This document shows, piece by piece, positions 1-7,775 of a stretch of DNA of 14,827 nucleotides. Position numbers and translations under genes: made by a program. The notes below the pieces were generated by a model. It was not told the DNA's origin. It saw nothing but the letters and a program-made list of their open reading frames with translations, and did no database searches. The DNA is from an uncultured Syntrophobacteraceae bacterium. GTDB lineage: Bacteria; Desulfobacterota; Syntrophobacteria; Syntrophobacterales; Syntrophobacteraceae. Each line of letters opens with the position of its first letter. Position 1 is the stretch's first letter. The stretch spans positions 1 through 14,827 of the forward strand of contig CALBZH010000437.1 of the NCBI GenBank assembly GCA_937889795.1. Reading direction: 5' to 3'.

Positions 1-2234
1 TGTTGCTGACGCTGCTGCTGCTGTTGCTCCAGGCGCTGTTGCTGGCGCTCCTGCAACTGCTGCTGTCTCTGCTGCTGGCGCTCCTCCAGCATTTTCTGCC
101 GCTGGCCCTCATCGGGGCGCTCCGGTCTCAACTGCTGGCGTTCTTCTCGCTGTTGGCGACGCTCCTCCAGCTGCTGCTGCCTCTGCTGCTGGCGCTCCTC
201 CAACATTTTCTGCCGCTGGCCCTCATCGGGGCGCTCCGGTCTCAACTGCTGGCGTTCTTCTCGCTGTTGGCGACGCTCCTCCAGCTGCTGCTGCCTCTGC
301 TGCTGGCGCTCCTCCAACATTTTCTGCCGCTGGGTCGCATCGGGGCGCTCAGGTCTCACTGGCTGTCCTTCTTCGCCCTGCTGACGACGCTCTTCCAGCT
401 GTTGCTGTCTCTGTTTCCGACGCTCTTCGAGCAACTGCTGGCGCTGAACCGCATCGGGACGCTCAGGTCTCTGCTGCTGTCGGCGCTCCTCGAGCTGCTT
501 ACGCCGCTCCTCCAACTGCTGCTGCTTCTGCTGTTGTTGCGGATCGCGCAACTGTTGTCGCTGCTGTTGCTGGTCCTCGCGCCTCTGGATGGCATCTTCT
601 CTCTGCTGCTGACGCAGGATTCTCTGGTCAACGGCTTTCTGCTGCCGTTCTTGCTGTTTGAGCACACGCTGTTGAAATTTGACCTCGGAGGCAGGCTTGT
701 TCACGCTGTCCGGCGAAACGAGACGATTCGTGGCCCTGGGGCGTTCGATTCTGGCGCTTTGATCCAAGGTGCCCTGACGGATACTCCGAGTATCCCTAAG
801 CAGTGCGCGGGCCTCGAGCCGCTGCTGACGCTCGGCCAACCGCCGGTTCTGGTCGATCCTTTCCACGACGGTGCGATGCGGCTTGAATGCCACATCCCTG
901 TTCACGAAGTTGAAGCGATCCCGCCTGGAATCGAAGTCCCGGATCACCCTCCTGTCCACGATGGGTGAAGCGTGATAGTTGTTGATGATCGTGGTCCTGT
1001 TGATGTTTCGGACGACGTGGCCACGGTAGTTGTCCACTCCCCAGAAATTCCTGTGCCCGACGAAGACGGCATGATCCAGGTTGTGGAGGGTAGTCAGGTT
1101 GACCACGGCCGTTGCCAGGTTCATGGCCGCGACCGCTACGGAAGCAGGTCCCCAGTAGTGGGTCGCATAATAAGGCTCGTAGGGAGCCAAGGGAACCCAG
1201 CCGACATTGTCAGCACCATAGATCCAGGAAACGCGGCCCGGGTACCAGCCATACCCAACAGTCCAGGGACGGGGAGCGGTGACCACCTGCACAGTAGGCG
1301 GTGCCCAGTACCAGCACCGGCAGCTGTCGATGAACACCCAGCTGCCATAGTGATGGGTCGTGTAGCCGAAGGGCTCGTAGGGGACCCAGCACTGATCGCC
1401 GTAGTAGGAAGTCCATCGTCCGCTGGTGTAGGGCGCCCAGTCGGAGGCCACCGTTGTCGGCCGCCAGAGGTTGCGGTACTCTCCCTGGTACTCCACCCGC
1501 TCCCAACGTCCATTCTCCTCGAATTCATAGGCGTCGTCGGCAAGCTGGGGCGGTAGATACTGCGTGGAATCCCCTTTGACATCCAGCCGTTTGGCCCAAA
1601 CGGAATCCCGCTGGGAGTTCCACTCGTCGAAATCAGCATCCACCATTCCGTTGCCGTTTGCCACAGTCTGGTTGTCTGCGATCAGCGAGGGCGATCCCGA
1701 CTGGACCTCGAAACGGGACTGGTTCTTGCCATGCACGAATTCCACGGACCCCTTGAGGGCGATCACCTCCACGGATTCGTCCCCCACATAAAGATCAAAC
1801 ATAGATTCGGCGGGAGCCAGCACGTATCCGAACGGCGTGGTCGCTTTGATAACGCTCTGCGATCCTCGATTGTAGAAGCGAGCTAGTCCCGAAGCCACAT
1901 CGATTTCCGTGACCTCGTCATCCAGGGAGATGGCCTGAATCTGGGTGCTTCCACCGATTCGGACCCAGGTGCTGTTCGGAAAAAGAATCTCAGCTTTGGC
2001 GTCCTGATCCGAGTACAACGAATCTTCCAGGCCAAATGGAACGTCTTTGAGAATGGGGACCCAGTCCTTCTCCTCGTACACGTAACGCAGCAGCTGACCT
2101 TCAATGTGGGACACGCGTCCAACCACGACGGGTCCCTCCTGCTTGGGGGCGGCCTGCGCTCCCGAAGGGATCGCTGCCGTCACGGCGAACAGCAGTGCCA
2201 CCGCCAAGCCGGCAATGCGTTTGAACTGTCTCAT
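1..2234 (-). CDS. DUF6600/FecR-like exported protein with Gln/Glu/Arg coiled-coil repeats (3' end beyond window)
   Basis: This frame is open from an ATG at 2234 to the left edge, giving 744 codons with no stop, so the C-terminus is missing. AGGAG lies a few bases upstream of the ATG. Residues 1-28 are a signal peptide (basic start, hydrophobic core, GAQA then AP). Residues about 35-200 resemble a FecR-type beta domain. Residues about 235-365 are rich in Trp and Tyr (repeats such as GRWTSYYGDQCW, GSWVF, VGWVPLAPYEPYY), typical of DUF6600 proteins. From about 455 onward the chain is almost only Q, E, R, L and K and should form a long coiled coil. Four 38-residue repeats, each beginning RPERPD, start at residues 589, 627, 665 and 703. 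The role is unknown. Export and the coiled coil suggest an envelope or surface structural protein. The gene has its own leader and a sigma-54-like promoter. The family call is from memory of the Trp/Tyr pattern; the reading frame itself is secure. Confidence 0.85.
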   Translation of the reverse strand, partial: MRQFKRIAGLAVALLFAVTAAIPSGAQAAPKQEGPVVVGRVSHIEGQLLRYVYEEKDWVPILKDVPFGLEDSLYSDQDAKAEILFPNSTWVRIGGSTQIQAISLDDEVTEIDVASGLARFYNRGSQSVIKATTPFGYVLAPAESMFDLYVGDESVEVIALKGSVEFVHGKNQSRFEVQSGSPSLIADNQTVANGNGMVDADFDEWNSQRDSVWAKRLDVKGDSTQYLPPQLADDAYEFEENGRWERVEYQGEYRNLWRPTTVASDWAPYTSGRWTSYYGDQCWVPYEPFGYTTHHYGSWVFIDSCRCWYWAPPTVQVVTAPRPWTVGYGWYPGRVSWIYGADNVGWVPLAPYEPYYATHYWGPASVAVAAMNLATAVVNLTTLHNLDHAVFVGHRNFWGVDNYRGHVVRNINRTTIINNYHASPIVDRRVIRDFDSRRDRFNFVNRDVAFKPHRTVVERIDQNRRLAERQQRLEARALLRDTRSIRQGTLDQSARIERPRATNRLVSPDSVNKPASEVKFQQRVLKQQERQQKAVDQRILRQQQREDAIQRREDQQQQRQQLRDPQQQQKQQQLEERRKQLEERRQQQRPERPDAVQRQQLLEERRKQRQQQLEERRQQGEEGQPVRPERPDATQRQKMLEERQQQRQQQLEERRQQREERQQLRPERPDEGQRQKMLEERQQQRQQQLEERRQQREERQQLRPERPDEGQRQKMLEERQQQRQQQLQERQQQRLEQQQQQRQQ
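71..526 (-). repeat. Four tandem 114-bp repeats inside the DUF6600 gene
   Basis: Four head-to-tail units of 114 bp (71-184, 185-298, 299-412, 413-526) encode the 38-residue coiled-coil repeat of the DUF6600 protein. The landmark CATCGGG/CATCGGGG recurs at 110, 224, 338 and 452, exactly 114 bp apart. Units 71-184 and 185-298 differ at one base by eye. The third is clearly diverged and the fourth more so. The unit is an exact multiple of three, so gain or loss keeps the frame. The near-identical pair points to recent duplication at the C-terminal end of the array. On the plus strand the same DNA reads as a long Leu-rich open frame, which is not a gene. Confidence 0.9.
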
Positions 2235-2528
2235 GGCTTCTCCTTTGAGCTCCTTAAGTTCACTGCCTCTGGTACGACGTGCAACGGCGCCTAAGCGATT
2301 TGCATGCCACCTTGGAATCCTCAGCCTTGATCACAGCGAGCTCCGTTCGGGGAAGCTTCGCCGGAGGTCTGCCATCCTTGACAAAGCGGCGTGCCTTTCA
2401 GTTGGAAGTCTAACGTTATCCATCGATTACGAAAACTGCTCATGAAGGTTACGATTCTTGCGCAGACCGGCTGATCGGCTCGACCATGACCGGGAAGCTC
2501 GCCGGAATAACGGGAGAACCCCTCGCGG
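2235..2528. other. Intergenic region upstream of the DUF6600 gene
   Basis: This is about 290 bases between the end of the GlpM-like gene and the start of the DUF6600 gene. It holds a sigma-54-like promoter for the DUF6600 gene (2294-2309) and its ribosome binding site. Open frames here on the plus strand lack ribosome sites and recognisable protein sequence. I see no clear rho-independent terminator for the upstream operon. Confidence 0.5.
2294..2309 (-). promoter_or_regulatory. Sigma-54 (-24/-12) type promoter for the DUF6600 gene
   Basis: On the minus strand the sequence is TGGCATGCAAATCGCT. The sigma-54 consensus is TGGCACG-N4-TTGCW. The invariant GG and GC are present with exactly 10 bases between them, and only two of the other consensus positions differ. 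Transcription would start near 2282, leaving a leader of about 48 bases before the ATG at 2234. No enhancer-binding activator is encoded in the window, and no convincing IHF site was seen upstream. A chance match cannot be excluded. Confidence 0.5.
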
Positions 2529-3347
2529 TCATCGCGCTCGGCGCGGCACAGGGCTCGCGGTTTCGAGCCCACGGCGCGCATGCAGTTGCATCGCGACGAG
2601 GCAAAGCGTTGCGAGTCCGTATGCGATCGCGGTTCCCGCGTAGACCCCGAGGCTTTTGTACGAGACGGAAACGGCTACGGAATAGACAACCAGGGAGGTC
2701 AGTCCTCTGGGTACGTTCTTGAGCACCGTCTGCGCATATTCCGCGCCGTAGGTGAGATGAATGATCGCAACGAACGGGAGCATGGTAATCGGGAAAGCCG
2801 AGAACAATCCCGCCCATCGCGGTCCTGCAAGCTTGGCCGTCGACGTCACGAGGACGATGGCACTGGCGGCAAAAACCGATCTGAACAGCAGCACCTGCGC
2901 ACTGAGACCCACCCGGCTCTGAATGGTGACATTCCTCAACCCTCTGAACAGATAATTGAACGCCAGGATCGACAGACTCGGAAAAAGGATGGCCGTGACC
3001 AGGCTCACCGGCATCGTCCGCAGAACGGCAGCCGAAGCGAAGTAACCGGCGATTCCAGTCAGCGAAGCCGCGGCAGTGGGACCGATTCCATTCGGGCTTC
3101 GCAGTCTTACGGAGATCTGAAAATAACCATAGGCAAAGACCTGGGTGGCGATCAGACCGAGTGCGGTGTAGAGCGCGCTTTCCGAGGCAAACTCGGGGCT
3201 GATCTCGATGCCGATGAAAAAGAGATTGATGGCCGCTCCCAACGGGTAGCCGGAGAAAATGCCGGCAAACCTGGGACTCGCCACTTCGGCGAGCACGGAC
3301 AGGAAAAGCACCATCACGATGGCAATTCCCATCTTTAAGAGCGTCAT
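2529..3347 (-). CDS. Integral membrane protein of two GlpM/DUF3147-like halves
   Basis: A 272-residue, very hydrophobic protein with about eight or nine predicted membrane segments. It contains an internal duplication: PRFAGIFSGYP at residues 25-35 and PRWAGLFSAFP at 176-186, each after a hydrophobic helix and followed by a similar run of helices. This motif is reminiscent of the small (about 110-residue) GlpM/DUF3147 membrane proteins, so this looks like two such units joined. Function is not known. The gene follows dctM by about 57 bases on the same strand and is probably the last gene of the TRAP operon. Start choice is uncertain. The ATG at 3347 has no good ribosome site, while a strong AGGAGGG at 3375-3381 sits 6 bases before an in-frame ATC at 3368, which would add seven residues. 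The C-terminal 20 residues are Arg-rich and probably cytoplasmic. Confidence 0.75.
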   Translation of the reverse strand: MTLLKMGIAIVMVLFLSVLAEVASPRFAGIFSGYPLGAAINLFFIGIEISPEFASESALYTALGLIATQVFAYGYFQISVRLRSPNGIGPTAAASLTGIAGYFASAAVLRTMPVSLVTAILFPSLSILAFNYLFRGLRNVTIQSRVGLSAQVLLFRSVFAASAIVLVTSTAKLAGPRWAGLFSAFPITMLPFVAIIHLTYGAEYAQTVLKNVPRGLTSLVVYSVAVSVSYKSLGVYAGTAIAYGLATLCLVAMQLHARRGLETASPVPRRAR

Positions 3348-3374
3348 CCACTGAAGAAGCTCGTTGATCGATTG

Positions 3375-3381
3375 CCCTCCT
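3375..3381 (-). promoter_or_regulatory. Strong Shine-Dalgarno site misplaced for the annotated ATG of the GlpM-like gene
   Basis: AGGAGGG on the minus strand lies 27 bases before the ATG at 3347, too far to serve it directly, but 6 bases before an in-frame ATC codon at 3368-3366. No ATG, GTG or TTG in this frame lies between the site and the ATG at 3347. The arrangement suggests initiation at ATC, a rare start codon, or a spacing that keeps translation weak. Confidence 0.45.
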
Positions 3382-3404
3382 GAAACGTGTACCGGCTATT
3401 CCCC

Positions 3405-4694
3405 TCAGGGTGAGTATAGGCCGGCTCGAATCGGCAAGTAGGTGGACAAAGCGGGAATCAGCGAAATGATGATCAGCACGATGGCCGAAGCCACGACATA
3501 GGGAATCGCGTGCCTGGCGACGGAATCCAGGTCGCCCCCCACCAGGTTCGCCGCCGTAAACAGGTTCACTCCGACCGGGGGCGTCGCCTGCCCAATCGCC
3601 AACGCGCATACGAAGATAACCCCGTACCACAGCGGGTCGATCTTGAACGCCGCCAGCACGGGAACCAGGATGGGCATAAGAATGTATGAAATGGAAATGG
3701 CGTCCAAAACCATCCCCAGGGCGAGGAGGAGCAAGTCCACCAGCAGGATCATCACCAGAGCATTGGGAGAGATCGACACGATGAATTTCGCCGCGAGGTC
3801 GATCACGCCGATCACCGAGGCCACCCAGGTAAAGATTCCAGCAAAGACCACGATGAACATGATGGCCGAGCTGGTCACCGCCGCATCCACCAGGATCTGG
3901 ATGAAATCCGCCAGCGTCAGTGACCGGTAAACGAAAACGGCGATGAACAGGCTGTAGAAAACGGCCACAACCGCCGCCTCGGTGGGCGTGAAGATCCCGG
4001 TGTAGATGCCCCCGAGGATCACCACGGGAGCCATGAGAGCCCAAATGGCCTGGCGCAGGGCTCTCAGAATGTCCCTCAAGCTCCCCCGCTCTTCAAGGCC
4101 CCGGTAGCCTCTCCTACGGGAAATCAGAAAAGCGGTCAGAACCATTCCCAAGCCGGAGAGGATCCCGGGAATGATTCCGCCTACGAACAGGGCGCTCACC
4201 GAAACGCTCGTGATATTGCCGTAAATGATGAAGGCGATGCTCGGCGGTATGATGATCGACAGATCCGACGCGCAGGCAATGGTAGCCCCGGCGAAGTGCT
4301 TGTCATAACCATTCCGGATCATGGGCGAAAGCAGGATCAATCCGACGGCTGCCGTCGTCGCCGGTCCCGAGCCTGATATGGCCCCCCAGAACATGCAGGT
4401 GAGCACCGCCACGATGGCCAGCCCGCCCACCAATCGGCCGACGAGCATCTCAAAGAGGCGGGCGATCGTGGCCGCAAGACCCGCTCTTTCCAGGATGACC
4501 CCGGCCAGCACGAAGAATGGAATCGCCAGAAGGGGAAACGAGGCAATGCCGGAGCAGAAATTCATTCCAATCATTTCCGCGCCAAGCTGGAACTTGAGAA
4601 GCGTGAGGACAGCCGCGGCGCCGAGGCAGGTCCCGATGGGAACCCCCAGCAGCACCAGCACCACAAAGATCACACTGATGAAAAGTGTTGCCAC
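3405..4694 (-). CDS. dctM: TRAP transporter large permease, DctM type
   Basis: This 429-residue inner-membrane protein is the transport subunit of a tripartite ATP-independent periplasmic (TRAP) system, which imports a substrate with sodium ions. It has the expected length and many membrane helices. Family motifs are clear: SGSGPATTAAVG at 107-118, ASDLSIIIPPSI at 143-154, TPTEAA at 236-241 and TPPVGVNLF at 371-379. The start is a GTG at 4694 that overlaps the TAG stop of dctQ by one base (TAGTG), with a GAGAGGCGG-like ribosome site inside dctQ, so the two genes should be translationally coupled. The substrate cannot be read from the sequence. Most TRAP systems carry organic acids. Confidence 0.95.
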   Translation of the reverse strand: MATLFISVIFVVLVLLGVPIGTCLGAAAVLTLLKFQLGAEMIGMNFCSGIASFPLLAIPFFVLAGVILERAGLAATIARLFEMLVGRLVGGLAIVAVLTCMFWGAISGSGPATTAAVGLILLSPMIRNGYDKHFAGATIACASDLSIIIPPSIAFIIYGNITSVSVSALFVGGIIPGILSGLGMVLTAFLISRRRGYRGLEERGSLRDILRALRQAIWALMAPVVILGGIYTGIFTPTEAAVVAVFYSLFIAVFVYRSLTLADFIQILVDAAVTSSAIMFIVVFAGIFTWVASVIGVIDLAAKFIVSISPNALVMILLVDLLLLALGMVLDAISISYILMPILVPVLAAFKIDPLWYGVIFVCALAIGQATPPVGVNLFTAANLVGGDLDSVARHAIPYVVASAIVLIIISLIPALSTYLPIRAGLYSP

Positions 4695-5194
4695 TATTCC
4701 GACCGCCTCTCTTCCCTCAAGTCCTTCAGCTTCGTCGCCGCATCCCGGTAGATCCCCTTGAAAACGAATACCGACAGAGCCGGCACGCCCCCATAGTAGA
4801 CCCAGACGGGGACACCCAAGGCTCCCGAGGTCGCATGAAACAAGACGAGATCATCGTAGATGGCTCGAATCAGGTACAGGCTCACCAGGAGAAAAAGCAA
4901 GGAGCTGAGCAGCGCGCTCCCAACGATCACACCCCGCTTGAGGGCTTCGGGGAAACGGTTGAACAGAGTGACCATGCCCAAATGGGCTCCACGGCTGAAC
5001 GCGATTCCGCAGCCCACGACGGTCATCCACACAAACAGGTTGATGGTGATTTCTTCCGTGGCCGCAAACGAGAAATGAAGGACATAGCGGCTCACGATGT
5101 TGGCGAACGTGATGCAGCACATGGCGAAGAGGAGCACCGCAACAATCCAGTGCTCCACTTTGAACGATTTCAGACTGCGTGGTGGAAGGCTCAT
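4694..5194 (-). CDS. dctQ: TRAP transporter small permease, DctQ type
   Basis: A 166-residue membrane protein with four predicted transmembrane helices (about 15-36, 50-66, 90-112 and 128-147), the usual size and shape of the DctQ subunit. Characteristic features are the acidic pair E47-E48 before the second helix, the TVVGCGIAFSRGAHLGM stretch (58-74) and a charged cytoplasmic C-terminus. It pairs with DctM in the inner membrane. It lies 23 bases after dctP and overlaps dctM by one base, so dctPQM is a single operon. The ATG at 5194 is preceded by a GGGAG sequence about 11 bases away. Confidence 0.92.
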   Translation of the reverse strand: MSLPPRSLKSFKVEHWIVAVLLFAMCCITFANIVSRYVLHFSFAATEEITINLFVWMTVVGCGIAFSRGAHLGMVTLFNRFPEALKRGVIVGSALLSSLLFLLVSLYLIRAIYDDLVLFHATSGALGVPVWVYYGGVPALSVFVFKGIYRDAATKLKDLREERRSE

Positions 5195-5217
5195 GCTCCC
5201 GGAGTCTCCCCTGAGCC

Positions 5218-6297
5218 CTACTGAGCCATGTCGGCTAGAGCCCCTTCATACAGTTCCTTGCCCACCTGGGCGGCCCACTTTTCATGAACGGGCTTTACGG
5301 CTTCCTTGAAGGCTTTGACCTGATCTTCGGGCAGGAAGGAAACCTTCATCCCCTTCTCCTCCAGGAACTTGACGGGATCCGGGGCTTCCGGGGCATACTT
5401 GAATTCTTCCTTCAAAATCTTGAGCGACTTATCCCCATCGAGGCCGGCACGGGCAAGGGCCTTTTCAAATCTTCCGGCCTCATTCGCGGCCTCCTGAATT
5501 CCCTTCTGGATGTCGGGCGGGAAGGCGTCCCACTGCTCCTTGTTCCAGTAGATGATCAGCGGGTCGGCCAGATAATTCCAGAAGGTCGCAAACTTGTGGT
5601 ACTGGTAAATCTGAACGGGAATGAGAACGCCGATCGGGTTTTCCTGGCCGTCCACAACTCCCTGCTGGAAGGCCGTCACCGCGTCCCCCCAGTTCATGTT
5701 GACCGGGTCGGCCCCAAGCTGCCGAAAGGTATCGATGAAAATCGGGCTCCCGACAACCCGGACGCGCATGCCTTTCACATCCTCGGGTTTTTCCACCGGA
5801 CGCTTGCTGTTGGTCAGCTGCCGAAATCCGTTTTCAGCCCAGCCCAAGGGCTTTAGGCCGATCTTTTCCATTTCGGCGAAGATGGTTTTCCCGGTTCGCC
5901 CGTTTTCCAGCTTGTCCAGGTTCTCGAAGGTATTGATGAAGAAGGGGAATGAGAAGATGTTCATGGACGGAATGACCGTCGAGGCATTGATGGTGGACTC
6001 CACGGCGCAGTCGATGATTCCCTTGACGACCATTTGGGGGGACTGAAGCTGGGCACCTTTCAGCAGCGCGCTGTTGTAGTAGGGCTTCACGTTGATCTTG
6101 CCGCCGGTCTTTTCCTTGACCAGCTCCGCGAACTTGGCCGCTCCAATGCCCCAATAGAAATTCGGCCCGACATTCAGCGTGAGCTTATACTCCTCCTTGA
6201 ACTTCGGGTCCTCCGCACCGGCCACTCCAATTCCCAAGGCCAAGCTGCTGGCGACCACCAGCAGGCAGCTCCAGATCAAGGTCCGCCTCGTCTTCAT
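5218..6297 (-). CDS. dctP: TRAP transporter substrate-binding protein, DctP type
   Basis: This is the periplasmic binding protein that captures the solute and hands it to DctQM. It is 359 residues from the ATG at 6297. That start has AAGGAGG exactly six bases upstream, whereas the ATG at 6303 directly abuts that site and is too close to use. A signal peptide spans residues 1-28, with cleavage expected after GVAGA. The family landmarks are present: NGFRQLTN (Arg159), KGMRVRV with the carboxylate-binding Arg180, and TAFQQGVVDGQENP (about 208-221, Asn220), matching the positions that hold carboxylate in SiaP/DctP structures. The conserved arginine pair argues for a carboxylate substrate; the exact one is unknown. 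It is the first gene of the dctPQM operon, 154 bases after the TlpA-like gene. Confidence 0.95.
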   Translation of the reverse strand: MKTRRTLIWSCLLVVASSLALGIGVAGAEDPKFKEEYKLTLNVGPNFYWGIGAAKFAELVKEKTGGKINVKPYYNSALLKGAQLQSPQMVVKGIIDCAVESTINASTVIPSMNIFSFPFFINTFENLDKLENGRTGKTIFAEMEKIGLKPLGWAENGFRQLTNSKRPVEKPEDVKGMRVRVVGSPIFIDTFRQLGADPVNMNWGDAVTAFQQGVVDGQENPIGVLIPVQIYQYHKFATFWNYLADPLIIYWNKEQWDAFPPDIQKGIQEAANEAGRFEKALARAGLDGDKSLKILKEEFKYAPEAPDPVKFLEEKGMKVSFLPEDQVKAFKEAVKPVHEKWAAQVGKELYEGALADMAQ

Positions 6298-6303
6298 GCC
6301 CAT

Positions 6304-6310
6304 CCTCCTT
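6304..6310 (-). promoter_or_regulatory. Ribosome binding site that fixes the dctP start
   Basis: AAGGAGG on the minus strand ends directly against an ATG at 6303 and stands six bases before a second in-frame ATG at 6297. Only the second has normal spacing, and it places the basic residues of the signal peptide at the N-terminus. Longer in-frame extensions upstream of 6303 are therefore not translated. Confidence 0.85.
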
Positions 6311-6339
6311 TCCATCGTTCCATCCGGTTGACGTTTCAC

Positions 6340-6352
6340 ACGCGATTCGCGT
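6340..6352. repeat. Small palindrome in the TRAP operon leader
   Basis: ACGCG-ATT-CGCGT is a perfect 5-bp inverted repeat with a 3-base centre, about 43 bases upstream of the dctP ATG. Its position in the only sizeable gap before the TRAP operon (6298-6451) would suit an operator. It is short enough to be chance. No clear promoter hexamers or terminator were recognised in the rest of this gap. Confidence 0.25.
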
Positions 6353-6451
6353 CGCTGCCTTGGGATCGAGGAGATGCCAAGCAGCCAAAGTGGGCGCAAC
6401 CCTACCATGGAGCCGGATTGGCAAGCAAGTCGGAGATGGGCGCAGCGAGGT

Positions 6452-6949
6452 CTATTTCTTGCCCGTGAGGTTTTCGAATTGGCGCTCCAAGTCGTCGGGG
6501 AGCCGCGCCTGCTTGTAGCGCACAACCCCCTTGGGATCGACAAGGATCACGGTCGGGACTCCGAACAGCCCAAAAGACTGTCCCACGTCGAAGGTGCGGT
6601 CAAAGCCGGCGGGAAACGAATACCCCTGCTTCTCCCAATACGCCCTGGCCCTGGTCTCTGAGTCGTTCAATGCGGTGTTGACGGCGAGTACAACCAGGCC
6701 TTCCGGACCCAGCTTCGCGTAGGAGCGCGCCAGCTCGGGCAGCTCCCGCATGCAGTTTGGGCACCAGGTGTTCCAGAAGATCACCAGAGACACTCTCCCC
6801 TCCAGGCTCGCGCGGGACACGGTGCCACCGTCGAACGTCGGCAAGACGAAATCCGGAATGGGATCTCCTACCTCCAGGCCCCACGCCGTTGACGTGGCGG
6901 CAGCAAGACAGACGAGCACGACCAAGACAGCTTTTCTGGCTGAAATCAT
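6452..6949 (-). CDS. TlpA/ResA-like periplasmic thioredoxin-fold protein
   Basis: A 165-residue exported thiol-disulfide oxidoreductase. Residues 1-24 form a signal peptide (hydrophobic core, cleavage near TAWG). The mature part is one thioredoxin fold of the TlpA/ResA/AhpC-TSA type, with VGDPIPDFVLPTFDGGTV at its start, the active site WCPNC (Cys63, Cys66) and the cis-proline in FGVPTVILVDPKG (Pro132). The start at 6949 has GAGGAGG six bases upstream, and that site overlaps the stop codon of the preceding ccdA-like gene; the gap is only 10 bases, so the two are coupled. The likely role is to take electrons from the CcdA-like protein and reduce periplasmic thiols, for example those of the SCO domain or apocytochrome c encoded just upstream. 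The target is inference. Confidence 0.92.
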   Translation of the reverse strand: MISARKAVLVVLVCLAAATSTAWGLEVGDPIPDFVLPTFDGGTVSRASLEGRVSLVIFWNTWCPNCMRELPELARSYAKLGPEGLVVLAVNTALNDSETRARAYWEKQGYSFPAGFDRTFDVGQSFGLFGVPTVILVDPKGVVRYKQARLPDDLERQFENLTGKK

Positions 6950-6959
6950 CTGCGCCTCC

Positions 6960-7655
6960 TCAGAGCCAGGTCTGCCCTGCACGGATCAGGTAATACTGGG
7001 CAAGGCCGATCATCAGCAGGCCGAGCGCCTTCTTCATGCCCGTCATCCACTGACCCGGCCGAGGCAGCGCCGTCGCCATTCCCGAAAATGTTCCGATGGC
7101 AAGAAGCAGAGCGCTCCTCCCGATGGAAAACGCAAAGACCAGCACGGCGCCGAAGAGGACGCTCTGGGTCGTCGCCACGTAAGCCAGGAGACCGAAGAGC
7201 ACGGGCGAGGTGCAGGGCGAAGCCACCAAACCGGAGGCGGCACCAATCAGAAAGGCGCCCACCACGCCCCCGACGGCCGGCTCCCACGGGCGCCCCGAAG
7301 AATAGAGGGGGACCTGGATCACGTCGAGGATGTTGAGGGCGACCAGGATGAGAACATTGGCAACAAAGATCATGGCCCAGGGGCTGGTGCTGAGCCGACC
7401 GAAAAAGCTCCCCGTGAGGGCGGCGACCATCCCGAGGAGGGAATAGACCACGGACATCCCCAGCACATAACCAAGGGAAAGCAGGAACGCTCTCCATCGA
7501 GACGACTCCCCGGTGGATTTGGAGCCCACATAGGCTGAAACGATGGGAATCAGGGGGTAGACGCAAGGGGCCAGGCTCGCGAGAAGGCCGCCCGTAAAGG
7601 CCGCTCCGACCGCAAACAGCGGAGGTCCCACCAAATAGGTTTCGATGCCGTTCAT
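6960..7655 (-). CDS. ccdA: CcdA/DsbD-type membrane thiol-disulfide transporter
   Basis: A 231-residue membrane protein with six or so predicted helices. It carries electrons from cytoplasmic thioredoxin to periplasmic partners. The paired redox cysteines sit in the two conserved proline-flanked motifs, LAPCVYPLIP (Cys31) and VASPCTSPVL (Cys148), as in the membrane domain of DsbD and in CcdA. There is no fused periplasmic domain; the adjacent TlpA-like gene probably supplies it. The ATG at 7655 has AAGGAGA five to six bases upstream, which is better than the ATG at 7688. The gene lies 120 bases after the SCO-cytochrome gene and 10 bases before the TlpA-like gene. Confidence 0.92.
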   Translation of the reverse strand: MNGIETYLVGPPLFAVGAAFTGGLLASLAPCVYPLIPIVSAYVGSKSTGESSRWRAFLLSLGYVLGMSVVYSLLGMVAALTGSFFGRLSTSPWAMIFVANVLILVALNILDVIQVPLYSSGRPWEPAVGGVVGAFLIGAASGLVASPCTSPVLFGLLAYVATTQSVLFGAVLVFAFSIGRSALLLAIGTFSGMATALPRPGQWMTGMKKALGLLMIGLAQYYLIRAGQTWL

Positions 7656-7775
7656 GACGCTCTCCTTATCCCCCCGGCAATTCCCCACCTCCGAGGATCA
7701 CCGGCGAACCGCCCGAGTGAGACGAACGCGCTGTCAGTCTCCGGGCAGACTGGCCACTTGGCGTTGAACGCTTCT

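Noticed and set aside
71..526. Regular repeats considered as a CRISPR array
   Set aside because: The units are directly adjacent without unique spacers and are in-frame coding repeats.
3..968. Long plus-strand Leu-rich open frame
   Set aside because: It is the antisense of the Gln/Glu/Arg coiled-coil repeats (CTG/CTC reads of CAG/GAG codons), with no ribosome site. The minus frame has a signal peptide and domain structure.
2449..4044. 531-codon minus-strand open frame
   Set aside because: It is a shifted frame across dctM and the GlpM-like gene, both of which have clear family motifs. The product is Arg/Gly/His-rich without a domain.
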